The notes beneath the pieces are model-generated. The model saw nothing but the letters and a program-made list of their open reading frames with translations. It had not been told where the DNA came from and searched no databases. Source: CABMKH01 sp040797625 (GTDB lineage Bacteria > Bacillota > Clostridia > Tissierellales > Tissierellaceae). Taken from it: a stretch of DNA of 36,878 bases. Shown here piece by piece: positions 1 through 8,763 of this stretch. Position numbers and translations under genes: made by a program. The number at the start of each line of letters is the position of its first letter. Position 1 is the stretch's first letter. The DNA is taken from assembly GCA_052067355.1 (NCBI GenBank), contig JBQHQH010000027.1:1-36878 (forward strand), read 5' to 3'.

Positions 1-7
1 TTTTCAT

Positions 8-82
8 AAGGAAAGATCCCTCCGATTTTTGTTTGTTCTGGTAAACAACATTATATCAGAGGTCTTTCCTTTTTTATTCTTT
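8..82 (+). terminator. Rho-independent terminator of an upstream + strand gene outside the window
   Basis: A long inverted repeat pairs AAGGAAAGA near position 8 with TCTTTCCTT ending near 72, and is followed by a T-rich run on the + strand. The gene it ends is not in the window. The loop is long (about 40 nt), so an attenuator-like or bidirectional role is possible. Confidence 0.6.
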
Positions 83-129
83 TCTTGTCACAAATGTATT
101 ATCTCATATCAGTTATAGAATATTTCGTC

Positions 130-156
130 AAAAAAGGCATCTAAAAAGATGCCTAA
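130..156 (-). terminator. Terminator of dapA
   Basis: GGCATCT and AGATGCC form a 7-bp stem with a short A-rich loop. On the - strand it is followed by a run of T, directly after the dapA stop codon. This is a standard intrinsic terminator. Confidence 0.85.
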
Positions 157-162
157 ATTACA

Positions 163-1038
163 CTATATAATCTCTAATATTTCCAACTCTCTCTTTATTA
201 CCTCTAACACATCATCTTTAGCATTTGTAAGAGGTAATCTCACTCCCCCTACTCTATATCCCATCATATTTAGCGCTGCTTTTACTGGTATTGGATTTGC
301 CACTATAAATAATTTTTGAAAGATATTCAAAAGTTTCAAATGTAACTCCATAGCTCTAACTATATCTTTATCTACGAAGGCATCAATCATCTTCTTCATT
401 TCTTTGCCTACAATGTGAGAACTCACACTTACTACTCCATAAGCTCCTACTGACATACTTGGTAATGTCAGCACATCATCTCCTGTATATACTGTAAAAC
501 ACTCTGGTTTTATCTTGACTATTTCAGATAATTGAACTATATCTCCACTTGCATCTTTTAATGCTACTATATTATCTATCTTTGATAATCTCTCTACAGT
601 CTTAGGCAGCATATTGCATCCTGTTCTACCTGGTACATTGTATAACATAATAGGACTATCAACTGATTTTGCAACTTCACTAAAATGGCTATACAGTGAA
701 TCCTGATCTGGTTTGTTATAATATGGTGTCACTACTAACAAACCGTCTACTCCACTTTTCACTGCTTCTTGAGCATTTTTAATTGTATCTTTAGTTGAGT
801 TAGTCCCTACACCCGCTATTATAGGTATATCTACATTTTCTTTTATTGTTTCATATAGTTTAAGTTTTTCATCTCTTGTAAGAGTAGGTGCCTCTCCTGT
901 AGTACCTGATATTACCAATGCTGTACTTCCTTCTCTTTCTAGACGTTTTGCCAGTAAAACAGCCATATTATAATCGATATTTAACTCTCTATCAAAAGGT
1001 GTGACCATGGCTGTAATCAATCTTCCCCATTTACTCAT
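163..1038 (-). CDS. dapA: 4-hydroxy-tetrahydrodipicolinate synthase
   Basis: This enzyme condenses pyruvate with aspartate semialdehyde, the first committed step to DAP, lysine and dipicolinate. The 291 residues match the usual family length and form a TIM-barrel aldolase. Visible motifs are GTTGE at about 45-49, YNVPGRTG at about 134-141 (catalytic Tyr and substrate-binding Arg), and the Schiff-base Lys in ALKDASGD at about 160. An AAAGGAGAT ribosome binding site precedes the ATG. The gene is divergent from asd-lysC and lies near dpaAB, so the whole precursor route to spore dipicolinate is nearly contiguous. The identification is secure. Confidence 0.97.
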   Translation of the reverse strand: MSKWGRLITAMVTPFDRELNIDYNMAVLLAKRLEREGSTALVISGTTGEAPTLTRDEKLKLYETIKENVDIPIIAGVGTNSTKDTIKNAQEAVKSGVDGLLVVTPYYNKPDQDSLYSHFSEVAKSVDSPIMLYNVPGRTGCNMLPKTVERLSKIDNIVALKDASGDIVQLSEIVKIKPECFTVYTGDDVLTLPSMSVGAYGVVSVSSHIVGKEMKKMIDAFVDKDIVRAMELHLKLLNIFQKLFIVANPIPVKAALNMMGYRVGGVRLPLTNAKDDVLEVIKRELEILEII

Positions 1039-1395
1039 ATCTGATCTCCTTTCTAAAAAAATTATCTATAGAATATTTTATGTTACATGGTTAAACTTGT
1101 TCATACACTTATGTACAAAACCTATATCAGATGAATTCTTGTACTATAGTTGACATTTCATCACGTCTTACAGGCTGATAGAAGATAACTGATTTCGACT
1201 TTCCTAACTTCCCACACCAATTTGCTCATATAGGAATAGGATCAAAAGTACTGTGTGAATCTCCTATTACAAGAGAGATACTGAAATCATAGACCATCGG
1301 TTAAAGTATCTTTAACAATTTAAATTATCTATGAATAATATGAATATAGTTACTCTTTCTCAAAAAGTTCAATCAATCTTTAAGGAGGCGATATT
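1039..1395. other. 357-nt divergent intergenic region between dapA and asd
   Basis: This stretch must hold the dapA and asd promoters, but no convincing -35/-10 pair stood out. I found no lysine riboswitch or T-box signature on either strand. GATACT/AGTATC can pair as a hairpin near 1278-1311. On the - strand, positions 1127-1297 form a 57-codon frame, ATG to TGA, broken by a single in-frame TGA; its C-terminal part looks protein-like (it contains WCGKLGKSK and YQPVRRDEM). It has no ribosome binding site and may be a decayed remnant. Confidence 0.4.
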
Positions 1396-2406
1396 TTGAA
1401 GAATTATAATATAGCTGTTGTCGGACCATTAGGTGTAGTTGGTCAACAGGTGATTAATATATTAGCTCAACGTAATTTCCCAATAGATGAACTAAAATTG
1501 TTGGGTACAAAAAACAATAGAGGAAATAAAGTAAGCTTCAAAGACAAGACAATCTATACAGAAGTAACTAATAAGGGAGCTTTTAAAGATATAGATATTG
1601 CTTTTTTTTGCGTCAATAACGAAGTTAGTAAAACCCTTGCACCTATAGCAGTAGATGAAGGTGCTGTGGTAATTGATAATAGTAGTGCATGGAGGATGGA
1701 TCTTAATGTCCCTCTGGTAATCCCTGAAGTAAATCCCCATGATCTATATTGGCATAGAGGAATCATAGCTAATCCTAACTGTTCATCTACTCAAATGCTA
1801 GTAGTCTTAAAACCAATCCATGACAAATATAAGATTAAAAGAGTCGTAGTGTCCACATACCAAGCAGTATCCGGTACGGGAAAGGATGCCATATCTGAAC
1901 TAAACAGGCAGGTTTTAGACTATATATTCAATAATACCATCACTAATTCTGTATATCCCCATCAAATACTCTTCAACATTTTACCTCATATAGATACTTT
2001 TTTAGATGATGGATATACAAAGGAAGAGATGAAAATGATTGATGAAACTAAAAAAATATTAGATAAAAATATAGATATTACTGCGACTACTGTGCGTATT
2101 CCTGTCTTTAGAGGTCATTCTGAATCAGTTAATATTGAAACAGAATTACCTATAGATATAGAAGATTTGACTAATTTGCTTAATACCTCACGAGGAATTA
2201 AAGTATTAGATAATCCTAAAGACAATGTATATCCAATGCCAATACACTGTGAAAACACAGATGAAGTCTTTGTAGGACGTATTCGCAAGGATTATTCTAT
2301 TCCTAATGGGGTCAATATGTGGATAGTGGCAGATAACCTTCGTAAAGGTGCAGCACTTAATGCAGTACAAATCGCTGAAACTCTAATAGATAGAGAGCTG
2401 TTATAG
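1396..2406 (+). CDS. asd: Aspartate-semialdehyde dehydrogenase
   Basis: This enzyme reduces aspartyl phosphate to aspartate semialdehyde with NADPH. The 336 residues are normal for the family. Motifs are an N-terminal nucleotide-binding turn (GPLGVVG, a slight variant of the usual GATGAVG), the catalytic cysteine in NPNCSST at about 130, and the GHSESVNIE block with the active-site region in the C-terminal half. The start codon is TTG, chosen because AAGGAGG lies 8 nt upstream. It forms an operon with lysC 12 nt downstream and is divergent from dapA. Confidence 0.96.
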   Translation: MKNYNIAVVGPLGVVGQQVINILAQRNFPIDELKLLGTKNNRGNKVSFKDKTIYTEVTNKGAFKDIDIAFFCVNNEVSKTLAPIAVDEGAVVIDNSSAWRMDLNVPLVIPEVNPHDLYWHRGIIANPNCSSTQMLVVLKPIHDKYKIKRVVVSTYQAVSGTGKDAISELNRQVLDYIFNNTITNSVYPHQILFNILPHIDTFLDDGYTKEEMKMIDETKKILDKNIDITATTVRIPVFRGHSESVNIETELPIDIEDLTNLLNTSRGIKVLDNPKDNVYPMPIHCENTDEVFVGRIRKDYSIPNGVNMWIVADNLRKGAALNAVQIAETLIDRELL

Positions 2407-2418
2407 GAGGGATAGAAT

Positions 2419-3408
2419 ATGGGTATTATCATACAAAAATTTGGAGGCACATCCTTTAGGGATATTAATAAACAAGATAATATATTATCCCATATTAAGA
2501 GATGTATTAAAAAAGGGAATTATCCTGTAATTGTAGTTTCTGCAATTGGTCGAAAAAATGAACCCTATGCCACAGATACTCTTATTGAACAATTGGAGAA
2601 AATCAGTTTAGAAATAGACCCTAAAAAAAAGGATTTGATCATGTCCTGTGGAGAGACTATTTCAGCTACTTTAATTTCACATCTATTAGATTCAGAAGAT
2701 ATTCCTTCTGAAGCTTTAATGGGTATACAGGCTGGAATAGTTACAGATGATAATTTTAACTCTAGTAATATTATAGATATTGATACTAGTACTATTTTAA
2801 ATTTTATTGAACAAGGGAAAATTCCAGTAGTAGCTGGATTTCAAGGAGCTACTAAAAACATGGAAATAACAACTCTAGGTAGGGGTGGTAGTGATATAAC
2901 AGCAGTAACTCTAGGAGGTTATTTAAATGCAGATAGAGTAGATATATTTACAGATGTTCCTGGCGTAGCCATTATAGATCCACATATTATTTCATCTCCT
3001 AAATATATTGAATCTATTAGCTATGATGATATGTATAATTTAGCATCTAGTGGAGTCAATGTAATACACCCAAAAGCTGTAAAAATTGGTAAGAAGTTCA
3101 ACATCCCTATCAATATCCGTTCCACGTATTTAGATACTCCAGGTACTATTATTTCTAATCTTAATCAGCAAAACTCTGATAAGATTATTGGTATTGCATT
3201 AGATATGAGAAGTAACCCAAATATAATCTCTGTATTCTTAAATGAATACTGTGATGATAGATCAAAACAAGAATTTGAAGACTATATACTTCAGCATGAT
3301 AAGATTTTTTTTAAATTGATCTGGAATAAAAACAAGGTATCTATTTTAGTAAATCCTGATAAATCCACCTACTGTGGAGAGTTAATCTATAGATATTTTT
3401 TCCCTTAG
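2419..3408 (+). CDS. lysC: Aspartate kinase, short form with a reduced ACT region
   Basis: This enzyme phosphorylates aspartate, the entry step to the DAP/lysine/threonine branch. It shows the amino acid kinase fold: KFGGTSF at residues 7-13, a GETISA block near 76, GRGGSDITA near 155, and DVPGV near 180. At 329 residues it is well short of the usual 400 or more. After about residue 255 only some 75 residues remain, too few for the normal ACT pair that binds lysine or DAP. No further ACT sequence follows; the stop is next to a terminator. I infer altered or absent feedback control. A GGAGGG ribosome binding site precedes the ATG. It is cotranscribed with asd. Confidence 0.88.
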   Translation: MGIIIQKFGGTSFRDINKQDNILSHIKRCIKKGNYPVIVVSAIGRKNEPYATDTLIEQLEKISLEIDPKKKDLIMSCGETISATLISHLLDSEDIPSEALMGIQAGIVTDDNFNSSNIIDIDTSTILNFIEQGKIPVVAGFQGATKNMEITTLGRGGSDITAVTLGGYLNADRVDIFTDVPGVAIIDPHIISSPKYIESISYDDMYNLASSGVNVIHPKAVKIGKKFNIPINIRSTYLDTPGTIISNLNQQNSDKIIGIALDMRSNPNIISVFLNEYCDDRSKQEFEDYILQHDKIFFKLIWNKNKVSILVNPDKSTYCGELIYRYFFP

Positions 3409-3410
3409 AT

Positions 3411-3451
3411 AAAACCCCTCTTACTTTAATTTTAAAGCTAAGAGGGGTTTT
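3411..3451. terminator. Bidirectional terminator between lysC and dpaB
   Basis: AAAACCCCTCTTA and TAAGAGGGGTTTT form a strong GC-rich stem flanked by A and T runs on both sides. It sits between two convergent genes and can end both transcripts. Confidence 0.9.
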
Positions 3452-3452
3452 A

Positions 3453-4031
3453 CTATATCAACACAGGCTGTATTTGTCTACCTAATATTGCTTTTTCTAT
3501 GGTTTCTTCAATATATTCAAATTTTGCTACCAATGAATTTGGCTTATTATAGGGATCATCTTGCCCAAAAGGTACTAAATATATATGTTTTGTATTCATA
3601 ATAAGACCTATGTTTTTTCCACTGGCTCCCAATCCATCATTTGTAGCTATAGCCAAAACCACTGGTTTTTGATTTCTTAAATGTGCTTTACATGCCATTG
3701 TCACTGGAGTATCTGTTATACCATTTGCCAACTTTGATATTGTGTTGCCTGTACAAGGTGCAACAACTATTGCATCTAAATTTAACTTTGGTCCTACTGG
3801 TTCTGCATCTACTATAGTTGAAATAGGTTCCTTACCAGTTATCTTCCTCAATCTATTTTTCCATTCCTCAGCAGTGCCAAATCTAGTATCAAAGGTATCT
3901 ACAGAGTATGATATTATTGGATATATATCTACCCCTTCCTCAGCAAGCTTTTCTATTTCCTTAAAAACCCTTTGAAAATTACAAGATGAACCTGTAAGTG
4001 CAAATCCTATCTTCTTATTACTTAATGACAT
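3453..4031 (-). CDS. dpaB: Dipicolinate synthase subunit B
   Basis: This is the SpoVFB subunit, which with DpaA converts dihydrodipicolinate to dipicolinic acid in the mother cell during sporulation. It is a flavoprotein-like protein of about 192 residues: an N-terminal IGFALTGSSC motif, then PCTGNTISKLANG and an ACKAHLR segment as in the flavoprotein/PPC decarboxylase fold. Two in-frame ATGs are possible; the second, at 4031, has GGAGG at proper spacing, while the first (4037) is too close to it. The start overlaps the end of dpaA, so the two are translationally coupled. The call is secure. Confidence 0.94.
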   Translation of the reverse strand: MSLSNKKIGFALTGSSCNFQRVFKEIEKLAEEGVDIYPIISYSVDTFDTRFGTAEEWKNRLRKITGKEPISTIVDAEPVGPKLNLDAIVVAPCTGNTISKLANGITDTPVTMACKAHLRNQKPVVLAIATNDGLGASGKNIGLIMNTKHIYLVPFGQDDPYNKPNSLVAKFEYIEETIEKAILGRQIQPVLI

Positions 4032-4033
4032 AA

Positions 4034-4906
4034 TCATACCTCCAATTCTTCAATAATATTATAAATTGTCTCTTTTATACATTTGGCAGCAGTTATAGGA
4101 GCTACTTTTCCCGGTAAAGCCAAGGCCCACACTGTATTTATCTCCATTTCTCTTGCTTTATCAAAATCTATCCCTCCTGGTTTAGATGCTAAATCTACTA
4201 TTAGGGATTCTGGGTTTATTCTATTCAACATCTCTTCTTCTAAGACAATAGTGGGGATTGTATTAAATATTACGTCCATTTTAGGTAGATAATCTCCTAA
4301 ATCCTTAAGAAACACAGGTTTGTATCCATAGACATTTATCCATGAAATATCAGTATAATTTCTAGCTTCTACATATACATTAGCTCCTATACCATATAAC
4401 ATTTTAGACAATACTTTCCCTATTCTACCAAATCCCAATACCATAGCATTGGAATTATGAAGAGTAATTGGCATCTCTTCCATAGCTATTTGAATTGCAC
4501 CTTCAGCAGTTGGTATTGCATTTAACACTTGCATTTCTTCTCTTTCAAAATAATCCACTATCTGAATGCCATAATCTCTAGCTAAATTTTTAAATTCCAC
4601 ATCTATTCTTCCACCTATCAGAATCTGATCTTTGGTCATATTCTTAATTAAATCATCTACCTTTATTTTTTGAGACGAAAACGGCATATTTAAGCTCTTA
4701 TTATCATCTGTAAATGGCAGTGGACCTATTAATATATCTGAATCCCTTATTGCCATAGGCAGTTCTTTTTCTTCTTCTAGTTCTATATCATGTGTCATTT
4801 TATCAAATCCAAATATATTCACATCATTATCATCTTTCAACAATAGATTTGCTAATGACAGATTTCTTTGATCTCCTCCTAATACTGTGATTTTCCTTTT
4901 GCTCAT
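4034..4906 (-). CDS. dpaA: Dipicolinate synthase subunit A
   Basis: This is the SpoVFA subunit, an NAD(P)-dependent dehydrogenase-like partner of DpaB in making spore dipicolinic acid. It has about 290 residues. The N-terminus has a KITVLGGDQRN nucleotide-binding-like turn, and VLGFGRIGKVLSKML in the second half is a classic Rossmann GxGxxG. The start at 4906 is preferred over 4924 because GGAGAG lies at correct spacing only for this ATG. It forms an operon with dpaB. Its neighbours dapA and asd-lysC supply the substrate; in Bacillus subtilis the equivalent genes form one operon. Confidence 0.94.
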   Translation of the reverse strand: MSKRKITVLGGDQRNLSLANLLLKDDNDVNIFGFDKMTHDIELEEEKELPMAIRDSDILIGPLPFTDDNKSLNMPFSSQKIKVDDLIKNMTKDQILIGGRIDVEFKNLARDYGIQIVDYFEREEMQVLNAIPTAEGAIQIAMEEMPITLHNSNAMVLGFGRIGKVLSKMLYGIGANVYVEARNYTDISWINVYGYKPVFLKDLGDYLPKMDVIFNTIPTIVLEEEMLNRINPESLIVDLASKPGGIDFDKAREMEINTVWALALPGKVAPITAAKCIKETIYNIIEELEV

Positions 4907-4957
4907 ATGCATCTCTCCAATCATATTTTAAAATTAGCAGGTCTTTCTATTAAATAT

Positions 4958-4998
4958 AAAAATTCAACATCTATACATATTATGTAATTATATTACTT
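4958..4998 (-). promoter_or_regulatory. Possible sigma-K-like promoter of dpaAB
   Basis: On the - strand, upstream of dpaA, an AC dinucleotide is followed by 16 nt and then CATAATATG. This resembles the mother-cell sigma-K pattern (AC, about 16 nt, CATA---TA). In Bacillus dipicolinate synthase is a sigma-K gene, so the match makes sense, but the motif is weak in AT-rich DNA. Confidence 0.3.
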
Positions 4999-5082
4999 AA
5001 GTGTGTAAAAAAGCTTCTATTGAAACATTATTGAGATAACCTTTTTGAAACGCATATTCTATTTCTAAGGACAAATGCAATC

Positions 5083-5113
5083 AAAAAAATCCTAGGCTAT
5101 TTCAACCTAGGAC
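5083..5113 (-). terminator. Terminator of the cobalamin operon
   Basis: TCCTAGG and CCTAGGA form a stem that overlaps the cobC stop codon and is followed on the - strand by a run of seven T. It marks the end of the roughly 17-kb cobalamin transcription unit. Confidence 0.85.
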
Positions 5114-5675
5114 TATAATTTAATTTCTCTATAAATTTATAATCATGATCTATTCTTATTATATTGATACTTCCATTATCCACTTTAAATCTAAAGAAAT
5201 AATCTATATCATCAAATACCCAACAAAGAGCCAAACGAATAACTCCTGCATGAGTGACTAATAATACATCCTCATCCCGCTCTACTAATTCCTCTAAAAA
5301 TTCTACTACTCGCTTATATGTTATTTCCAAACTCTCTCCCTCAGGTATGATATAGGTATTAGGATTGTCTATCCATTCCCTATATTCTACTGGATATCTA
5401 CCTTGTATCTCCTTATATGTCAGTCCAGTAAATATTCCAAAATCACTTTCTTGTATCCTTGTCTCTTCTATACCTTCCAATCCCAGATGATGTAATGTTT
5501 CTCTAGTTCTAATAAAGGGACTATAGTATACCTTAGAAAAACTATATTCCTCTAAATTCTTCTTTGTAATCTTAATCTGTTCTATTCCCTTTTGAGATAA
5601 CCTAGTCTTATATGTCCCAAATACCCTAGATACATTATCTTGAGATTCACCATGTCTAATCATAACTATATCCAA
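5097..5675 (-). CDS. cobC: Histidine phosphatase family protein, alpha-ribazole phosphatase
   Basis: This protein probably removes the phosphate from alpha-ribazole 5'-phosphate (or cobalamin phosphate) in nucleotide-loop assembly. The phosphatase signature RHGESQDN is at the N-terminus and the second catalytic His lies in LLVTHAGVIR near residue 145. An upstream TTG at 5690 would add five residues, but the TTG at 5675 has a G-rich ribosome binding site at good spacing; ATG at 5663 is also possible. It overlaps cobS by about 10 nt and is the last gene of the operon. The family is broad, so the specific substrate rests on context. Confidence 0.87.
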   Translation of the reverse strand: MDIVMIRHGESQDNVSRVFGTYKTRLSQKGIEQIKITKKNLEEYSFSKVYYSPFIRTRETLHHLGLEGIEETRIQESDFGIFTGLTYKEIQGRYPVEYREWIDNPNTYIIPEGESLEITYKRVVEFLEELVERDEDVLLVTHAGVIRLALCWVFDDIDYFFRFKVDNGSINIIRIDHDYKFIEKLNYSPRLK

Positions 5676-6403
5676 ATCGATACCCCCCAAAATGCTAATA
5701 GAGAAATAGCTTCTATTATTTCCACAGTTGCTCCATAGACATCTCCAGTAAATCCACCTATCTTTTTATAGGTATATGCGGATATAAGTTCTCCTACTAA
5801 TACAGAGACCATTAATGGTATCATATATTGGATATCTATATAAGCTATTAAAATTATATAGATGAGGTTTCCTCCCAGTATATATCTCATGGGCTTCGAG
5901 CTATGAATCATATCTCCAAGGCCTCCAGGCCTAGCTATTCTCTTAAAGGCAATTTGCAATAATACTACTAGTCTACTATTTCCCATGGATAGAATGAGAG
6001 CTATAGGCAGATCCTTTCCCATATTGGAAATCAATGTATATTTAAATAATATCATGAGTATAAGACTTAGAACTCCAAAAGCACCTATTCTACTATCCTT
6101 CATGATCTCCAATGTCTTTTCTCTATCTCGATTGGAGAAGAATCCATCTGCTGTATCTGATAGACCATCTAGATGAAGTCCTCCTGTTAATACTATCATC
6201 ATGATTACAGTTAAAAATGATGCTATATCTACATTGTATGGCGATAGAAAATAATATGGAATAGAGGACAATACTCCTAGTAATACTCCTACAAATGGAT
6301 AGTAAAATGTACTTTTTCTGATATTATCACTATTAAAATCCACCTGTATATTTACAGGAAGTCTAGTTAAAAATTGTATAGCTACAATCAATCCCTTTAT
6401 CAT
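5666..6403 (-). CDS. cobS: Adenosylcobinamide-GDP ribazoletransferase
   Basis: This integral membrane enzyme joins adenosylcobinamide-GDP to alpha-ribazole (phosphate) to complete cobalamin. The protein has about 245 residues with several membrane segments. It starts KGLIVAIQFLTRLP, and GGLHLDGLSDTADG supplies the conserved Asp-rich motif near residue 80, followed by DSRIGAFG. The start at 6403 is chosen because it makes an ATGA overlap with the cobU stop. It is translationally coupled to cobU on one side and cobC on the other. Confidence 0.95.
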   Translation of the reverse strand: MIKGLIVAIQFLTRLPVNIQVDFNSDNIRKSTFYYPFVGVLLGVLSSIPYYFLSPYNVDIASFLTVIMMIVLTGGLHLDGLSDTADGFFSNRDREKTLEIMKDSRIGAFGVLSLILMILFKYTLISNMGKDLPIALILSMGNSRLVVLLQIAFKRIARPGGLGDMIHSSKPMRYILGGNLIYIILIAYIDIQYMIPLMVSVLVGELISAYTYKKIGGFTGDVYGATVEIIEAISLLAFWGVSIWI

Positions 6404-6936
6404 TTTATCTTCACTGGTATGCCACAACACACCAAATAAACCTCATCACTTAATACTGCTACTCTCTGGTTTATCCTTCCCTGTATATCTCTAAATACCC
6501 TTGAAATATGATTATTAGGCACTATGGAATATCCCACTTCATTAGTCACTAAAACCAAATCATAATCTCTCAATTGTATTTCTTTAATTAAGTTTTTTAA
6601 CTCTTTTAGTATAGTATCTTCTATTTTCCCTTGAAGTTCGTAGTCAATATATTCTCTATCCTTTGTCATATCAAACATTATATTGGAGGTCATTACAGTT
6701 ATACAATCTAAGAGATAGTATCTTTCACATCCTATGGCTTTATCTAGATTATAATTATCTTCGTAAGTTCTCCATACTAAAGGTCTGCTCTTCCTATGTA
6801 ATTCAACCCTCTCCTTCATCTCTTCATCCCAGATCTTAGATGTGGCAATATATACTACATCTTCTGTATCCTTATATAAATTTTCTGCAAAGGTACTCTT
6901 ACCACTACGAGCTCCACCTGTTACTAATGTAATCAT
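6400..6936 (-). CDS. cobU: Adenosylcobinamide kinase / adenosylcobinamide-phosphate guanylyltransferase
   Basis: This enzyme phosphorylates adenosylcobinamide and transfers GMP from GTP to give adenosylcobinamide-GDP. The P-loop GGARSGKST is at the N-terminus. HRKSRPLVWRTYE near residue 48 contains the His that carries the GMP in this family, and LVLVTNEVGYSIVP lies near 130. The ATG at 6936 is preferred over the GTG at 6942 because GAGGG is correctly spaced. It lies between cobT and cobS. Confidence 0.95.
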   Translation of the reverse strand: MITLVTGGARSGKSTFAENLYKDTEDVVYIATSKIWDEEMKERVELHRKSRPLVWRTYEDNYNLDKAIGCERYYLLDCITVMTSNIMFDMTKDREYIDYELQGKIEDTILKELKNLIKEIQLRDYDLVLVTNEVGYSIVPNNHISRVFRDIQGRINQRVAVLSDEVYLVCCGIPVKIK

Positions 6937-6950
6937 ATCCACACCCTCAT

Positions 6951-8024
6951 CTATTGTTCTCTCATATCTAATAATATGGAGCTATCTATAGTAGCTTCCT
7001 CAAAAGTTCCCATATTTTCCTGTGTAAATAGTGCTGCATCTATAATCTGAAAAGCCAATGGACATCCTGAGCCTTCTCCTAACCTCATCTTCAAATTCAA
7101 CATAGGCTCCAACCCTAATTCTTCAAACATATATTTAGATCCTGGCTCATTGGATAGATGAGAAGGGATTATATAGTCCTTTACTTCTGATTTTAATCTA
7201 GTTGCACATAGGGCAGCAGCAGATGATATAAATCCATCCATTACTATTGGCTTTCTATTTTTAGCCGCTGATAGAAACAGTCCGCACATTCCACCTATAT
7301 CAAATCCACCTACTTTTGATATTACATCTATAGGGTCTTCTTTGTTTGGCTTATGTAGATTTAACCCTTTATTTATGGCATTCTTCTTATCTCTATATTG
7401 TTCTTCAGTTAGACCTGCACCCTTACCACATGTAATATCTACATCTAAATCTGAAAGTGCTGACAATACTGCTGCACTGGTAGTAGTATTTCCTATACCT
7501 AATTCTCCTGTTCCTAGGATATCGTATCCATCATTAAATAATTGATCTCCTATTTCTATTCCTATCTCTATAGCCTTTACTGCTTCTTCATAGGTCATAG
7601 CAGGTTCTTTAGTAAAGTTTTTAGTTCCATAGGCAATCTTTTTATCTATTACATTTTCATGAGTAAAATCGGAATTAAGACCTATATCTACTGTGACAAT
7701 CTCTGCATTGGCAAATTTAGCTAAAGTTGCTACACCTGTTATGCCCTTTGCCATACTTTCTGTCAATATTGCAGTGAATTCCTGGGGAGAAGATGCTACA
7801 CCTTCTTCAAATACTCCATTGTCACTGGACATAACTACTACGGCTCTCTTCTCCATCTTATTGTCTACACTTCCCGTCATACCTGCAATCTTGATACCCC
7901 ATTCTTCTAGTGTACCTAGACTTCCCAAAGGCTTTACTAAACTGTCCCATTTTAGTTTTGCAGCTTCTTTTGCCTTTTTATCTGCTGATGTGATTGAATT
8001 TAATGTGTTCTTTAATAGTTCCAT
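6951..8024 (-). CDS. cobT: Nicotinate-nucleotide-dimethylbenzimidazole phosphoribosyltransferase
   Basis: This enzyme activates the lower-ligand base with nicotinate mononucleotide to form alpha-ribazole phosphate. The 357 residues match the family. Visible blocks are KPLGSLGTLE near residue 31, MSSDNGVFEEGV near 66, GTGELGIGNTTT near 172, and EGSGCPLAFQIIDAALF near 320 with the catalytic-Glu region. No bza genes for benzimidazole synthesis are in the window, so the lower ligand is either made elsewhere or salvaged. Confidence 0.96.
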   Translation of the reverse strand: MELLKNTLNSITSADKKAKEAAKLKWDSLVKPLGSLGTLEEWGIKIAGMTGSVDNKMEKRAVVVMSSDNGVFEEGVASSPQEFTAILTESMAKGITGVATLAKFANAEIVTVDIGLNSDFTHENVIDKKIAYGTKNFTKEPAMTYEEAVKAIEIGIEIGDQLFNDGYDILGTGELGIGNTTTSAAVLSALSDLDVDITCGKGAGLTEEQYRDKKNAINKGLNLHKPNKEDPIDVISKVGGFDIGGMCGLFLSAAKNRKPIVMDGFISSAAALCATRLKSEVKDYIIPSHLSNEPGSKYMFEELGLEPMLNLKMRLGEGSGCPLAFQIIDAALFTQENMGTFEEATIDSSILLDMREQ

Positions 8025-8034
8025 TTTTCTCCTC

Positions 8035-8763
8035 CTAGTATCTTTCTCTTATTATACTTTCTAATTCCTCTAAAGTATTAATTCCACTTTCGTCTTCCCT
8101 ACGAATTATAATAGGGACTACATCTAACTCTTCACAGGCCTTAATCTTCTCCGGAGTTCCCCCTGTACTTCCACTGTCTTTCATTATAACATAGTCTACA
8201 CCATATGCTCTAAACATAGCTCTATTATATTCTACAGAAAATGGTCCTAATACTGCCACTATGTCCCTTAGATGGATATCATATTTTATACATTCTTTAA
8301 TACTATCTAGGGCTGGCAATACTCTATATATAAATCTATTATTTCCTCTTACTTTTTCAAAGTCTCCTATGTTCTTAGACCCTGTAGTGAAGAACACTGT
8401 ACCCTTTATATCCTTTAAGTAATCATAGGCTTCTTCATAGGAGTTTAAGCTTATACCATAGGTATAGCTGGATCTCTCTCGAGTATATCTTATATAATCT
8501 ATTTTCTTACTATTGGCTATCTTCTTTGCATTGGCAGATACTACCTTGGCAAAGGGATGAGTAAGATCTACTATAGCCTCTATCCTATTTTCATCTATGA
8601 ACTCTTCCATATCCTCATAGCTCATTCTGCCTACTACTAGATTATCTGTATCTATAAATTCCCTCCCACTTTCTGTAGCTACTGTGACTATGAAATTATT
8701 CAGATCTTTAATATTATCTACTAATTTTCTTGCTTCACTAGTTCCACCTATTATCCAAATCAT
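8035..8763 (-). CDS. cbiJ: Cobalt-precorrin-6A reductase
   Basis: This enzyme reduces the macrocycle of cobalt-precorrin-6A to 6B with a nicotinamide cofactor. The N-terminus IWIIGGTSEARKL is the family's dinucleotide-binding start. VDLTHPFAKVVSANA near residue 67 and KDSGSTGGTPEKI near 197 are further conserved blocks. The length of 242 residues is normal. It overlaps cbiH by 4 nt. Confidence 0.95.
   Translation of the reverse strand: MIWIIGGTSEARKLVDNIKDLNNFIVTVATESGREFIDTDNLVVGRMSYEDMEEFIDENRIEAIVDLTHPFAKVVSANAKKIANSKKIDYIRYTRERSSYTYGISLNSYEEAYDYLKDIKGTVFFTTGSKNIGDFEKVRGNNRFIYRVLPALDSIKECIKYDIHLRDIVAVLGPFSVEYNRAMFRAYGVDYVIMKDSGSTGGTPEKIKACEELDVVPIIIRREDESGINTLEELESIIRERY

Noticed and set aside
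1039..1395. Lysine riboswitch or T-box ahead of asd or dapA
   Set aside because: The context makes it likely, but none of the conserved sequence blocks of either class could be found on either strand.
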